A stretch of 64,000 nucleotides of DNA from Megaustenia siamemsis (Eukaryota; Mollusca; Gastropoda; Stylommatophora; Ariophantidae). Made by a program: the position numbers and the translations under genes. The notes below the pieces were generated by a model. It searched no databases. It was not told where the DNA came from and saw nothing but the letters and a program-made list of their open reading frames with translations. This document shows positions 25,841 to 39,540 of this stretch, one piece after another (within the stretch, counting starts at the first letter, position 1; the number at the start of each line of letters is the position of its first letter). The stretch spans positions 65,404,205 to 65,468,204 of the forward strand of contig JAVIAB010000073.1 of NCBI GenBank assembly GCA_032433765.1. The letters run 5' to 3'.

Positions 25841-28800
25841 TAGTTGTTGTAAAATGTAGGTCACATAGAGAATGTTAGCGAATTTGTTGTTGTAGAATGT
25901 AGGTCAAATAGAGAATGTTAGCGATTTTGTTATTGTAGAATGTAGGTCACATAGAGAATGTTAGCGCTTTTGTTATTGTAGAATGTAGGTCACATAGAGA
26001 ATGTTAGGGCTTGGTTGTTGTAGAATGTAGGTCAAATAGAGAATGTTAGCGCTTTGTTGTTGTAGAATGTAGGTCACATAGAGAATGTTAGCGAATTTGT
26101 TGTTGTAGAATGTAGGTCACATAGAGAATGTTAGCGATTTTGTTATTGTAGAATGTAGGTCACATAGAGAATGTTAGCACTTTTGTTATTGTAGAATGTA
26201 GGTCACATAGAGAATGTTAGCGCTTTTGTTGTTGTAGAATGTTGGTCACATAGAGAATATTAGTGCTTGGTTGTTGTAGAATGTTGTTCACATAGAGAAT
26301 ATTAGCGCTTGGTTGTTGTAGAATGTTGGTCACATAGAGAATATTAGTGCTTGGTTGTTGTAGAATGTTGTTCACATAGAGAATATTAGTGACTTTGTTG
26401 TTATAGAAAACATATGTCTCATAGAGAATGTTAGCGCTTGGTTGTTGTAGAATGTTGTTCACATAGAGAATGTTAGTGCTTGGATGTTGTAGAATGTTGT
26501 TCACATAGAGAATATTAGAGCTTGGTTGTTGTAGAATGTTGTTCACTAGAGAATATTAGAGCTTGGTTGTTGTAGAATGTTGTTCACATAGAGAATATTA
26601 GTGCTTGGTTGTTGTTGAATGTTGTTCAAGTAGATAATATTAGTGCTTGGTTGTTGTAGAATGTTGTTCACATAGAGAATATTAGAGCTTGGTTGTTGTA
26701 GAACGTTGTTCACATAGAGAATATTAGAGCTTGGTTGTTGTAGAATGTTGGTCTCATAGAGAATATTAGTGCTTGGTTGTTGTAGAACGTTGTTCACATA
26801 GAGAATATTAGTGCTTGGATTTTGTAGAATGTTGTTCACATAGAGAATATTAGAGCTTGGTTGTTGTAGAACGTTGTTCACATAGAGAATATTAGTGCTT
26901 GGTTGTTGTAGAACGTTGTTCACATAGAGAATATTAGAGCTTGGTTGTTGTAGAATGTTGGTCTCATAGAGAATATTAGTGCTTGGTTGTTGTAGAACGT
27001 TGTTCACATAGAGAATATTAGTGCTTGGATGTTGTAGAATGTTGTTCACATAGAGAATATTAGCGCTTGGTTGTTGTAGAATGTTGGTCACATAGAGAAT
27101 ATTAGTGCTTGGTTGTTGTAGAATGTTGTTCACATAGAGAATATTAGTGACTTTGTTGTTATAGAAAACATATGTCTCATAGAGAATGTTAGCGCTTGGT
27201 TGTTGTAGAATGTTGTTCACATAGAGAATGTTAGTGCTTGGTTGTTGTAGAATGTTGTTCACATAGAGAATATTAGAGCTTGGTTGTTGTAGAATGTTGT
27301 TCACTAGAGAATATTAGAGCTTGGTTGTTGTAGAATGTTGTTCACATAGAGAATATTAGTGCTTGGTTGTTGTAGAATGTTGTTCACATAGAGAATATTA
27401 GTGCTTGGTTGTTGTAGAATGTTGTTCACATAGAGAATATTAGAGCTTGGTTGTTGTAGAACGTTGTTCACATAGAGAATATTAGAGCTTGGTTGTTGTA
27501 GAATGTTGGTCACATAGAGAATATTAGTGCTTGGTTGTTGTAGAACGTTGTTCACATAGAGAATATTAGTGCTTGGATGTTGTAGAACGTTGTTCACATA
27601 GAGAATATTAGTGCTTGGTTGTTGTAGAACGTTGTTCACATAGAGAATATTAGAGCTTGGTTGTTGTAGAACGTTGTTCACATAGAGAATATTAGTGCTT
27701 GGTTGTTGTAGAACGTTGTTCACATAGAGAATATTAGAGCTTGGTTGTTATAGAATGTTGGTCTCATAGAGAATATTAGTGCTTCGTTGTTATAGAAAAC
27801 ATACGTCACATAGAGAATGTTAGCGCATGGTTGTTGTAGAATGTTGGTCACATAGAGAATGTTAGTGCTTGGTTGTTATAGAATGTTGTTCGTATAGAGA
27901 ATGTTAGTGCTTGGTTGTTATAGAATGTTTGGTCACATAGAGAATGTTAGTGCTTGGTTATTATAGAATGTTGTTCACATAGAGAATGTTAGTGCTTGGT
28001 TGTTATAGAATGTTGTTCATATAGAGAATGTTAGTGATTGGTTGTTGTAGAATGTTGATCACATAGAGAATGTTAGCGCTTTTGTTGTTATAGAACGTTG
28101 TTCACATAGAGAATATTAGTGCTTGGGTGTTGTAGAATGTTGTTCACATAGAGAATATTAGTGCTTGGTTGTTGTAGAACGTTGTTCACATAGAGAATAT
28201 TAGCGCTTGGTTGTTGTAGAATGTTGTTTACATAGAGAATATTAGTGCTTGTTTGTTATAGAACGTTGGTCACATAGAGAATGTTAGCGCTTGCTTGATG
28301 TAGAATGTTGTTCACATATAGAATGTTAGCGCTTGGTTCTTGTAGAATGTTGTTCACATAGAGAATGTGAGAGCTTGAATATTGTAGAATGTTGGTCACA
28401 TAGAGAATGTTAGCGCTTTTGTTATTGTAGAATGTAGGTCACATAGAGAATGTTAGCGCTTGGTTGTTGTAGAATATTGTTCACATAGAGAATGTTAGCG
28501 CTTGTTTGTTATAGAAGTAGGTCACATAGAGAATGTTAGTGCTTGGTTGTTATAGAACGTAGGTCACATAGAGAATGTTAGTGCTTGGTTGTTATATAAC
28601 ATAGGTCACATAGAGAATGTTAGTGCTTGGTTGTTATAGAACGTAGGTCACATAGAGAATGTTAGCGCTTGTTTGTTAAAGAAGTAGGTCACATAGAGAA
28701 TGTTAGTGCTTGGTTGTCATAGAACGTAGGTCACATAGAGAATGTTAGTGCTTGGTTGTTATAGAACGTAGGTCACATAGAGAATATTAGTGCTTGGTTG

Positions 28801-30308
28801 TTATAGAACGTAGGTCACATAGAGAATGTTAGCGCTTGGTTCTTGTAGAATGTTGTTCACATAGAGAATGTTAGCGCTTGGTTGTTATAGACCGTAGGTC
28901 ACATAGAGAATGTTACCGCTTGGTTGTTGTAGAATGTTGTTCACATAGAGAATAGTAGCGCTTGGTTGTTATAGAACGTAGGTCACATAGAGAATGTTAG
29001 CGCTTGGTTGTTATAGAACGTAGGTCACATAGAGAATGTTAGCGCTTGGTTGTTGTAGAATGTTGTTCACATAGAGAATGTTAGCGTTTGGTTGTTGTAG
29101 AATGTTGTTCACAAAGAGAATGTTAGCGCTTGGTTGTTATAGAACGTAGGTCACATAGAGAATGTTAGCGCTTGGTTGTTATAGAACGTAGGTCACATAG
29201 AGAATGTTAGCGCTTGGTTGTTGTAGAACATAGGTCACATAGAGAATGTTAGTGCTTGGTTGTTATAGAACGTAGGTCACATAGAGAATGTTAGTGCTTG
29301 GTTGTTATAGAACGTAGGTCACATAGAGAATGTTAGCGCTTGTTTGTTATAGAACGTAGGTCACATAGAGAATGTTAGCGCTTGGTTGTTATAGACCGTA
29401 GGTCACATAGAGAATGTTAGCGCTTGGTTGTTGTAGAATGTTGTTCACATAGAGAATGTTAGCGCTTGTTTGTTATATAACGTAGGTCACATAGAGAATG
29501 TTAGCGCTTGGTTGTTATAGAACGTAGGTCACATAGAGAATGTTAGCGCTTGGTTGTTGTAGAATGTTGTTCACATAGAGAATGTTAGCGTTTGGTTGTT
29601 GTAGAATGTTGTTCACATAGAGAATGTTAGCGCTTGGTTGTTATAGAACGTAGGTCACATAGAGAATGTTAGCGCTTGGTTGTTATAGAACGTAGGTCAC
29701 ATAGAGAATGTTAGTGCTTGGTTGTTATAGAACGTAGGTCACATAGAGAATGTTAGTGCTTGGTTGTTATAGAACGTATGTCACATAGAGAATGTTAGCG
29801 CTTGTTTGTTATAGAACGTAGGTCACATAGAGAATGTTAGCGCTTGGTTGTTATAGAACGTAGGTCACATAGAGAATGTTAGCGCTTGGTTGTTGTAGAA
29901 TGTTGTTCACATAGAGAATATTAGTGCTTGGTTGTTGTAGAACGTTGTTCACATAGAGAATGTTAGCGCTTGGTTGTTGTAGAATGTAGGTCACATAGAG
30001 ATTGTTAGGGCTTGGTTGTTGTAGAATGTAGGTCAAATAGAGAATGTTAGCGCTTTAGTTGTTGTAGAATGTAGGTCACATAGAGAATGTTAGCGCTTGG
30101 CTGTTGTAGAATGTTGTTCACATAGAGAATATTAACGCTTGGTTGTTGTAGAATGTAGGTCACATAGAGAATATTAGTGCTTGGTTGTTGTAGAATGTTG
30201 TTCACATAGAGAATATTAGCGCTTGGTTGTTGTAGAATGTAGGTCACATAGAGATTGTTAGGGCTTGGTTGTTGTAGAATGTAGGTCAAATAGAGAATGT
30301 TAGCGCTT
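25841..30308 (+). repeat. Satellite HOR copy I (expanded, 4.5 kb)
   Basis: Empty MITE site at 26,175-26,176. The 18-monomer module is duplicated (26,389 and 27,147, 758 bp apart), and the TTATAG block is extended by repeated sets of monomers between about 28.9 and 29.9 kb. Both expansions together account for the extra ~1.2 kb over copy F. Confidence 0.75.
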
Positions 30309-33300
30309 TAGTTGTTGTAAAATGTAGGTCACATAGAGAATGTTAGCGAATTTGTTGTTGTAGAATGTAGGTCAAATAGAGAATGTTAGCGATTTTGTTA
30401 TTGTAGAATGTAGGTCACATAGAGAATGTTAGTGCTTTTGTTATTGTAGAATGTAGGTCACATAGAGAATGTTAGGGCTTGGTTGTTGTAGAATGTAGGT
30501 CAAATAGAGAATGTTAGCGCTTTTGTTGTTGTAGAATGTAGGTCACATAGAGAATGTTAGCGAATTTGTTGTTGTAGAATGTAGGTCACATAGAGAATGT
30601 TAGCGATTTTGTTACTGTAGAATGTAGGTCACATAGAGAATGTTAGCACTTTTGTTATTGTAGAATGTAGGTCACATAGAGAATGTTAGCGCTTTTGTTG
30701 TTGTAGAATGTTGGTCACATAGAGAATATTAGTGCTTGGTTGTTGTAGAATGTTGTTCACATAGAGAATATTAGCGCTTGGTTGTTGTAGAATGTTGGTC
30801 ACATAGAGAATATTAGTGCTTGGTTGTTGTAGAATGTTGTTCACATAGAGAATATTAGTGACTTTGTTGTTATAGAAAACATATGTCTCATAGAGAATGT
30901 TAGCGCTTGGTTGTTGTAGAATGTTGTTCACATAGAGAATGTTAGTGCTTGGATGTTGTAGAATGTTGTTCACATAGAGAATATTAGAGCTTGGTTGTTG
31001 TAGAATGTTGTTCACTAGAGAATATTAGAGCTTGGTTGTTGTAGAATGTTGTTCACATAGAGAATATTAGTGCTTGGTTGTTGTAGAATGTTGTTCAAGT
31101 AGATAATATTAGTGCTTGGTTGTTGTAGAATGTTGTTCACATAGAGAATATTAGAGCTTGGTTGTTGTAGAACGTTGTTCACATAGAGAATATTAGAGCT
31201 TGGTTGTTGTAGAATGTTGGTCTCATAGAGAATATTAGTGCTTGGTTGTTGTAGAACGTTGTTCACATAGAGAATATTAGTGCTTGGATTTTGTAGAATG
31301 TTGTTCACATAGAGAATATTAGAGCTTGGTTGTTGTAGAACGTTGTTCACATAGAGAATATTAGTGCTTGGTTGTTGTAGAACGTTGTTCACATAGAGAA
31401 TATTAGAGCTTGGTTGTTGTAGAATGTTGGTCTCATAGAGAATATTAGTGCTTGGTTGTTGTAGAACGTTGTTCACATAGAGAATATTAGTGCTTGGTTG
31501 TTGTAGAATGTTGTTCACATAGAGAATATTAGCGCTTGGTTGTTGTAGAATGTTGGTCACATAGAGAATATTAGTGCTTGGTTGTTGTAGAATGTTGTTC
31601 ACATAGAGAATATTAGAGCTTGGTTGTTGTAGAATGTTGTTCACATAGAGAATATTAGAGCTTGGTTGTTGTAGAATGTTGTTCACATAGAGAATATTAG
31701 TGCTTGGTTGTTGTAGAATGTTGTTCACATAGAGAATATTAGTGCTTGGTTGTTGTAGAATGTTGTTCACATAGAGAATATTAGAGCTTGGTTGTTGTAG
31801 AATGTTGTTCACATAGAGAATATTAGTGCTTGGTTGTTGTAGAATGTTGGTCTCATAGAGAATGTTAGTGCTTGGTTGTTGTAGAACGTTGTTCACATAG
31901 AGAATATTAGTGCTTGGTTGTTGTAGAATGTTGTTCACATAGAGAATATTAGAGCTTGGTTGTTGTAGAACGTTGTTCACATAGAGAATATTAGTGCTTG
32001 GTTGTTGTAGAACGTTGTTCACATAGAGAATATTAGTGCTTGTTTGTTATAGAACGTTGGTCACATAGAGAATGTTAGCGCTTGCTTGATGTAGAATGTT
32101 GTTCACATATAGAATGTTAGCGCTTGGTTCTTGTAGAATGTTTTTCACATAGAGAATGTGAGAGCTTGAATATTGTAGAATGTTGGTCACATAGAGAATG
32201 TTAGCGCTTTTGTTATTGTAGAATGTAGGTCACATAGAGAATGTTAGCGCTTGGTTGTTGTAGAATATTGTTCACATAGAGAATGTTAGCGCTTGTTTGT
32301 TATAGAAGTAGGTCACATAGAGAATGTTAGTGCTTGGTTGTTATAGAACGTAGGTCACATAGAGAATGTTAGTGCTTGGTTGTTATATAACATAGGTCAC
32401 ATAAGAATGTTAGTGCTTGGTTGTTATAGAACGTAGGTCACATAGAGAATGTTAGCGCTTGTTTGTTATAGAAGTAGGTCACATAGAGAATGTTAGTGCT
32501 TGGTTGTTGTAGAATGTAGGTCACATAGAGAATGTTAGCGCTTGGTTGTTATAGAACGTAGGTCACATAGAGAATGTTAGCGCTTGGTTGTTGTAGAATG
32601 TTGTTCACATAGAGAATGTTAGCGCTTGGTTGTTGTAGAATGTAGGTCACATAGAGAATGTTAGCGCTTGGTTGTTGTAGAATGTTGTTCACATAGAGAA
32701 TGTTAGCGCTTGGTTGTTGTAGAATGTTGTTCACATAGAGAATAGTAGCGCTTGGTTGTTATAGAACGTAGGTCACATAGAGAATGTTAGCGCTTGGTTG
32801 TTATAGAACGTAGGTCACATAGAGAATGTTAGCGCTTGGTTGTTGTATAATGTTGTTCACATAGAGAATGTTAGCGCTTGGTTGTTATAGAACGTAGGTC
32901 ACATAGAGAATGTTAGCGCTTGGTTGTTATAGAACGTAGGTCACATAGTGAATGTTAGCGATTGGTTGTTGTAGAATGTTGTTCACATAGAGAATGTTAG
33001 CGTTTGGTTGTTGTAGAATGTTGTTCACAAAGAGAATGTTAGCGTTTGGTTGTTATAGAACGTAGGTCACATAGAGAATGTTAGCGCTTGGTTGTTATAG
33101 AACGTAGGTCACATAGAGAATGTTAGCGCTTGGTTGTTGTAGAACATAGGTCACATAGAGAATGTTAGTGCTTGGTTGTTATAGAACGTAGGTCACATAG
33201 AGAATGTTAGTGCTTGGTTGTTATAGAACGTAGGTCACATAGAGAATGTTAGCGCTTGTTTGTTATATAACGTAGGTCACATAGAGAATATTAGTGCTTG

Positions 33301-33678
33301 GTTGTTGTAGAACGTTGTTCACATAGAGCATGTTAGCGCTTGGTTGTTGTAGAATGTAGGTCACATAGAGAATGTTAGGGCTTGGTTGTTGTAGAATGTA
33401 GGTCACATAGAGAATGTTAGCGCTTTAGTTGTTGTAGAATGTAGGTCACATAGAGAATGTTAGCGCTTGGTTGTTGTAGAATGTTGTTCACATAGAGAAT
33501 ATTAACGCTTGGTTGTTGTAGAATGTAGGTCACATAGAGAATGTTAGTGCTTGGTTGTTGTAGAATGTTGTTCACATAGAGAATATTAGCGCTTGGTTGT
33601 TGTAGAATGTAGGTCACATAGAGATTGTTAGGGCTTGGTTGTTGTAGAATGTAGGTCAAATAGAGAATGTTAGCGCTT
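30309..33678 (+). repeat. Satellite HOR copy J (3.4 kb)
   Basis: Empty MITE site at 30,644-30,645. It has one GAAAACATATGTC module and then the longest minus-strand open run of the window (31,015-32,022), where about 24 consecutive 42-bp monomers lack the TTATAG stop. The TTATAG block begins after the GAGAGCTTGAATATTG marker near 32,160. Confidence 0.75.
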
Positions 33679-36600
33679 TAGTTGTTGTAAAATGTAGGTC
33701 ACATAGAGAATGTTAGCGCTTTGTTGTTGTAGAATGTAGGTCACATAGAGAATGTTAGCACTTTTGTTATTGTAGAATGTAGGTCACATAGAGAATGTTA
33801 GCGCTTTTGTTGTTGTAGAATGTAGGTCACATAGAGAATGTTAGCACTTTGTTGTTGTAGAATGTAGGTCACATAGAGAATGTTAGCGAATTTGTTGTTG
33901 TAGAATGTAGGTCACATAGAGAATGTTAGCACTTTTGTTATTGTAGAATGTAGGTCACATAGAGAATGTTAGCGCTTTTGTTGTTGTAGAATGTTGGTCA
34001 CATAGAGAATATTAGTGCTTGGTTGTTGTAGAATGTTGTTCACATAGAGAATATTAGCGCTTGGTTGTTGTAGAATGTTGGTCACATAGAGAATATTAGT
34101 GCTTGGTTGTTGTAGAATGTTGTTCACATAGAGAATATTAGTGACTTTGTTGTTATAGAAAACGTATGTCTCATAGAGAATGTTAGCGCTTGGTTGTTGT
34201 AGAATGTTGTTCACATAGAGAATGTTAGTGCTTGGATGTTGTAGAATGTTGTTCACATAGAGAATATTAGAGCTTGGTTGTTGTAGAATGTTGTTCACTA
34301 GAGAATATTAGAGCTTGGTTGTTGTAGAATGTTGTTCACATAGAGAATATTAGTGCTTGGTTGTTTGAATGTTGTTCAGTAGATAATATTAGTGCTTGGT
34401 TGTTGTAGAATGTTGTTCACATAGAGAATATTAGAGCTTGGTTGTTGTAGAACGTTGTTCACATAGAGAATATTAGAGCTTGGTTGTTGTAGAATGTTGG
34501 TCTCATAGAGAATATTAGTGCTTGGTTGTTGTAGAACGTTGTTCACATAGAGAATATTAGTGCTTGGATGTTGTAGAATGTTGTTCACATAGAGAATATT
34601 AGAGCTTGGTTGTTGTAGAACGTTGTTCACATAGAGAATATTAGTGCTTGGTTGTTGTAGAACGTTGTTCACATAGAGAATATTAGAGCTTGGTTGTTGT
34701 AGAATGTTGGTCTCATAGAGAATATTAGTGCTTGGTTGTTGTAGAACGTTGTTCACATAGAGAATATTAGTGCTTGGATGTTGTAGAATGTTGTTCACAT
34801 AGAGAATATTAGCGCTTGGTTGTTGTAGAATGTTGGTCACATAGAGAATATTAGTGCTTGGTTGTTGTAGAATGTTGTTCACATAGAGAATATTAGTGAC
34901 TTTGTTGTTATAGAAAACATATGTCTCATAGAGAATGTTAGCGCTTGGTTGTTGTAGAATGTTGTTCACATAGAGAATGTTAGTGCTTGGATGTTGTAGA
35001 ATGTTGTTCACATAGAGAATATTAGAGCTTGGTTGTTGTAGAATGTTGTTCACTAGAGAATATTAGAGCTTGGTTGTTGTAGAATGTTGTTCACATAGAG
35101 AATATTAGTGCTTGGTTGTTGTAGAATGTTGTTCATGTAGAGAATATTAGTGCTTGGTTGTTGTAGAATGTTGTTCACATAGAGAATATTAGAGCTTGGT
35201 TGTTGTAGAACGTTGTTCACATAGAGAATATTAGAGCTTGGTTGTTGTAGAATGTTGTCTCATAGAGAATATTAGTGCTTGGTTGTTGTAGAACGTTGTT
35301 CACATAGAGAATATTAGTGCTTGGATGTTGTAGAATGTTGTTCACATAGAGAATATTAGAGCTTGGTTGTTGTAGAACGTTGTTCACATAGAGAATATTA
35401 GTGCTTGGTTGTTGTAGAACGTTGTTCACATAGAGAATATTAGAGCTTGGTTGTTATAGAATGTTGGTCTCATAGAGAATATTAGTGCTTCGTTGTTATA
35501 GAAAACATACGTCACATAGAGAATGTTAGCGCTTGGTTGTTGTAGAATGTTGGTCACATAGAGAATGTTAGTGCTTGGTTGTTATAGAATGTTGTTCGTA
35601 TAGAGAATGTTAGTGCTTGGTTGTTATAGAATGTTTGGTCACATAGAGAATGTTAGTGCTTGGTTATTATAGAATGTTGTTCACATAGAGAATGTTAGTG
35701 CTTGGTTGTTATAGAATGTTTTTCATATAGAGAATGTTAGTGCTTGGTTGTTGTAGATGTTGATCACATAGAGAATGTTAGCGCTTTTGTTGTTATAGAA
35801 CGTTGTTCACATAGAGAATATTAGTGCTTGGTGTTGTAGAATGTTGTTCACATAGAGAATATTAGTGCTTGGTTGTTGTAGAACGTTGTTCACATAGAGA
35901 ATATTAGCGCTTGGTTGTTGTAGAATGTTGTTTACATAGAGAATATTAGTGCTTGGTTTGTTATAGAACGTTGGTCACATAGAGAATGTTAGCGCTTGGT
36001 TGTTGTAGAATGTTGTTCACATAGAGAATGTTTGCGCTTGGTTGTTGTAGAATGTTGTTCACATAGAGAATGTGAGAGCTTGAATATTGTAGAATGTGGT
36101 CACATAGAGAATGTTAGCGCTTTTCTTATTGTAGAATGTAGGTCACATAGAGAATGTTAGCGCTTGGTTGTTGTAGAATGTTGTTCACATAGAGAATGTT
36201 AGCGCTTGTTTGTTATAGAAGTAGGTCACATAGAGAATGTTAGTGCTTGGTTGTTATAGAACGTAGGTCACATAGAGAATGTTAGCGCTTGGTTGTTGTA
36301 GAACATAGGTCACATAGAGAATGTTAGTGCTTGGTTGTTATAGAACGTAGGTCACATAGAGAATGTTAGTGCTTGGTTGTTATAGAACGTAGGTCACGTA
36401 GAGAATGTTAGCGCTTGTTTGTTATAGAACGTAGGTCACATAGAGAATGTTAGCGCTTGGTTGTTATAGACCGTAAGTCACATAGAGAATGTTACCGCTT
36501 GGTTGTTGTAGAATGTTGTTCACATAGAGAATGTTAGCGCTTGTTTGTTATATAACGTAGGTCACATAGAGAATGTTAGCGCTTGGTTGTTATAGAACGT

Positions 36601-37382
36601 AGGTCACATAGAGAATGTTAGCGCTTGGTTGTTGTAGAATGTTGTTCACATAGAGAATGTTAGCGTTTGGTTGTTGTAGAATGTTGTTCACAAAGAGAAT
36701 GTTAGCGCTTGGTTGTTATAGAACGTAGGTCACATAGAGAATGTTAGCGCTTGGTTGTTATAGAACGTAGGTCACATAGAGAATGTTATTGCTTGGTTGT
36801 TATAGAACGTAGGTCACATAGAGAATGTTAGTGCTTGGTTGTTATAGAACGTAGGTCACATAGAGAATGTTAGCGCTTGTTTGTTATAGAACATACGTCA
36901 CATAGAGAATGTTAGCGCTTGGATGTTATAGAACGTAGTTCACATAGAGAATGTTAGCGCTTGGTTGTTGTAGAATGTTGTTCACATAGAGAATATTAGT
37001 GCTTGGTTGTTGTAGAACGTTGTTCACATAGAGCATGTTAGCGCTTGGTTGTTGTAGAATGTAGGTCACATAGAGATTGTTAGGGCTTGGTTGTTGTAGA
37101 ATGTAGGTCAAATAGAGAATGTTAGCGCTTTAGTTGTTGTAGAATGTAGGTCACATAGAGAATGTTAGCGCTTGGCTGTTGTAGAATGTTGTTCACATAG
37201 AGAATATTAACGCTTGGTTGTTGTAGAATGTAGGTCACATGGAGAATATTAGTGCTTGGTTGTTGTAGAATGTTGTTCACATAGAGAATATTAGCGCTTG
37301 GTTGTTGTAGAATGTAGGTCACACAGAGATTGTTAGGGCTTGGTTGTTGTAGAATGTAGGTCAAATAGAGAATGTTAGCGCT
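33679..37382 (+). repeat. Satellite HOR copy K (3.7 kb, duplicated module)
   Basis: Two GTTAGCACTTTTGTTATTG sites (near 33,753 and 33,928) are both empty of the MITE. The 18-monomer module is duplicated (34,141 and 34,896) with a small deletion near 34,365. A GAAAACATACGTC marker lies near 35,500. The distal part from 36,866 matches the window start collinearly. Confidence 0.75.
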
Positions 37383-39540
37383 TTAGTTGTTGTAAAATGT
37401 AGGTCACATAGAGAATGTTAGCGAATTTGTTGTTGTAGAATGTAGGTCAAATAGAGAATGTTAGCGATTTTGTTATTGTAGAATGTAGGTCACATAGAGA
37501 ATGTTAGTGCTTTTGTTATTGTAGAATGTAGGTCACATAGAGAATGTTAGGGCTTGGTTGTTGTAGAATGTAGGTCAAATAGAGAATGTTAGCGCTTTTG
37601 TTGTTGTAGAATGTAGGTCACATAGAGAATGTTAGCGAATTTGTTGTTGTAGAATGTAGGTCACATAGAGAATGTTAGCGATTTTGTTACTGTAGAATGT
37701 AGGTCACATAGAGAATGTTAGCACTTTTGTTATTGTAGAATGTAGGTCACATAGAGAATGTTAGCGCTTTTGTTGTTGTAGAATGTTGGTCACATAGAGA
37801 ATATTAGTGCTTGGTTGTTGTAGAATGTTGTTCACATAGAGAATATTAGCGCTTGGTTGTTGTAGAATGTTGGTCACATAGAGAATATTAGTGCTTGGTT
37901 GTTGTAGAATGTTGTTCACATAGAGAATATTAGTGACTTTGTTGTTATAGAAAACATATGTCTTATAGAGAATGTTAGCGCTTGGTTGTTGTAGAATGTT
38001 GTTCACATAGAGAATGTTAGTGCTTGGATGTTGTAGAATGTTGTCCACATAGAGAATATTAGAGCTTGGTTGTTGTAGAATGTTGTTCACTAGAGAATAT
38101 TAGAGCTTGGTTGTTGTAGAATGTTGTTCACATAGAGAATATTAGTGCTTGGTTGTTGTAGAATGTTGTTCATGTAGAGAATATTAGTGCTTGGTTGTTG
38201 TAGAATGTTGTTCACATAGAGAATATTAGAGCTTGGTTGTTGTAGAACGTTGTTCACATAGAGAATATTAGAGCTTGGTTGTTGTAGAATGTTGGTCTCA
38301 TAGAGAATATTAGTGCTTGGTTGTTGTAGAACGTTGTTCACATAGAGAATATTAGTGCTTGGATGTTGTAGAATGTTGTTCACATAGAGAATATTAGAGC
38401 TTGGTTGTTGTAGAACGTTGTTCACATAGAGAATATTAGTGCTTGGTTGTTGTAGAACGTTGTTCACATAGAGAATATTAGAGCTTGGTTGTTGTAGAAT
38501 GTTGGTCTCATAGAGAATATTAGTGCTTCGTTGTTATAGAAAACATACGTCACATAGAGAATGTTAGCGCATGGTTGTTGTAGAATGTTGGTCACATAGA
38601 GAATGTTAGTGCTTGGTTGTTATAGAATGTTGTTCGTATAGAGAATGTTAGTGCTTGGTTGTTATAGAATGTTTGGTCACATAGAGAATGTTAGTGCTTG
38701 GTTATTATAGAATGTTGTTCACATAGAGAATGTAGGTGCTTAATTGTTATAGAATGTTGTTCATATAGAGAATGTTAGTGATTGGTTGTTGTAGAATGTT
38801 GATCACATAGAGAATGTTAGCGCTTTTGTTGTTATAGAACGTTGTTCACATAGAGAATATTAGTGCTTTGGTGTTGTAGAATGTTGTTCACATAGAGAAT
38901 ATTAGTGCTTGGTTGTTGTAGAACGTTGTTCACATAGAGAATATTAGCGCTTGGTTGTTGTAGAATGTTGTTTACATAGAGAATATTAGTGCTTGTTTGT
39001 TATAGAACGTTGGTCACATAGAGAATGTTAGCGCTTGCTTGATGTAGAATGTTGTTCACATATAGAATGTTAGCGCTTGGTTCTTGTAGAATGTTGTTCA
39101 CATAGAGAATGTGAGAGCTTGAATATTGTAGAATGTTGGTCACATAGAGAATGTTAGCGCTTTTGTTATTGTAGAATGTAGGTCACATAGAGAATGTTAG
39201 CGCTTGGTTGTTGTAGAATATTGTTCACATAGAGAATGTTAGCGCTTGTTTGTTATAGAAGTAGGTCACATAGAGAATGTTAGTGCTTGGTTGTTATAGA
39301 ACGTAGGTCACATAGAGAATGTTAGTGCTTGGTTGTTATATAACATAGGTCACATAAAGAATGTTAGTGCTTGGTTGTTATAGAACGTAGGTCACATAGA
39401 GAATGTTAGCGCTTGTTTGTTATAGAAGTAGGTCACATAGAGAATGTTAGTGCTTGGTTGTCATAGAACGTAGGTCACATAGAGAATGTTAGTGCTTGGT
39501 TGTTATAGAACGTAGGTCACATAGAGAATGTTAGTGCTTG
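37383..39540 (+). repeat. Satellite HOR copy L (last well-formed unit)
   Basis: Collinear with copy A at an offset of 36,083: 37,761-39,540 matches about 1,678-3,460, including private variants such as GTGCTTAATTGTTATAG and GTGCTTTGGTGTTG. The only large difference is the MITE: the site is empty here at 37,719-37,720. After about 39,540 the regular order breaks down. Confidence 0.75.
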
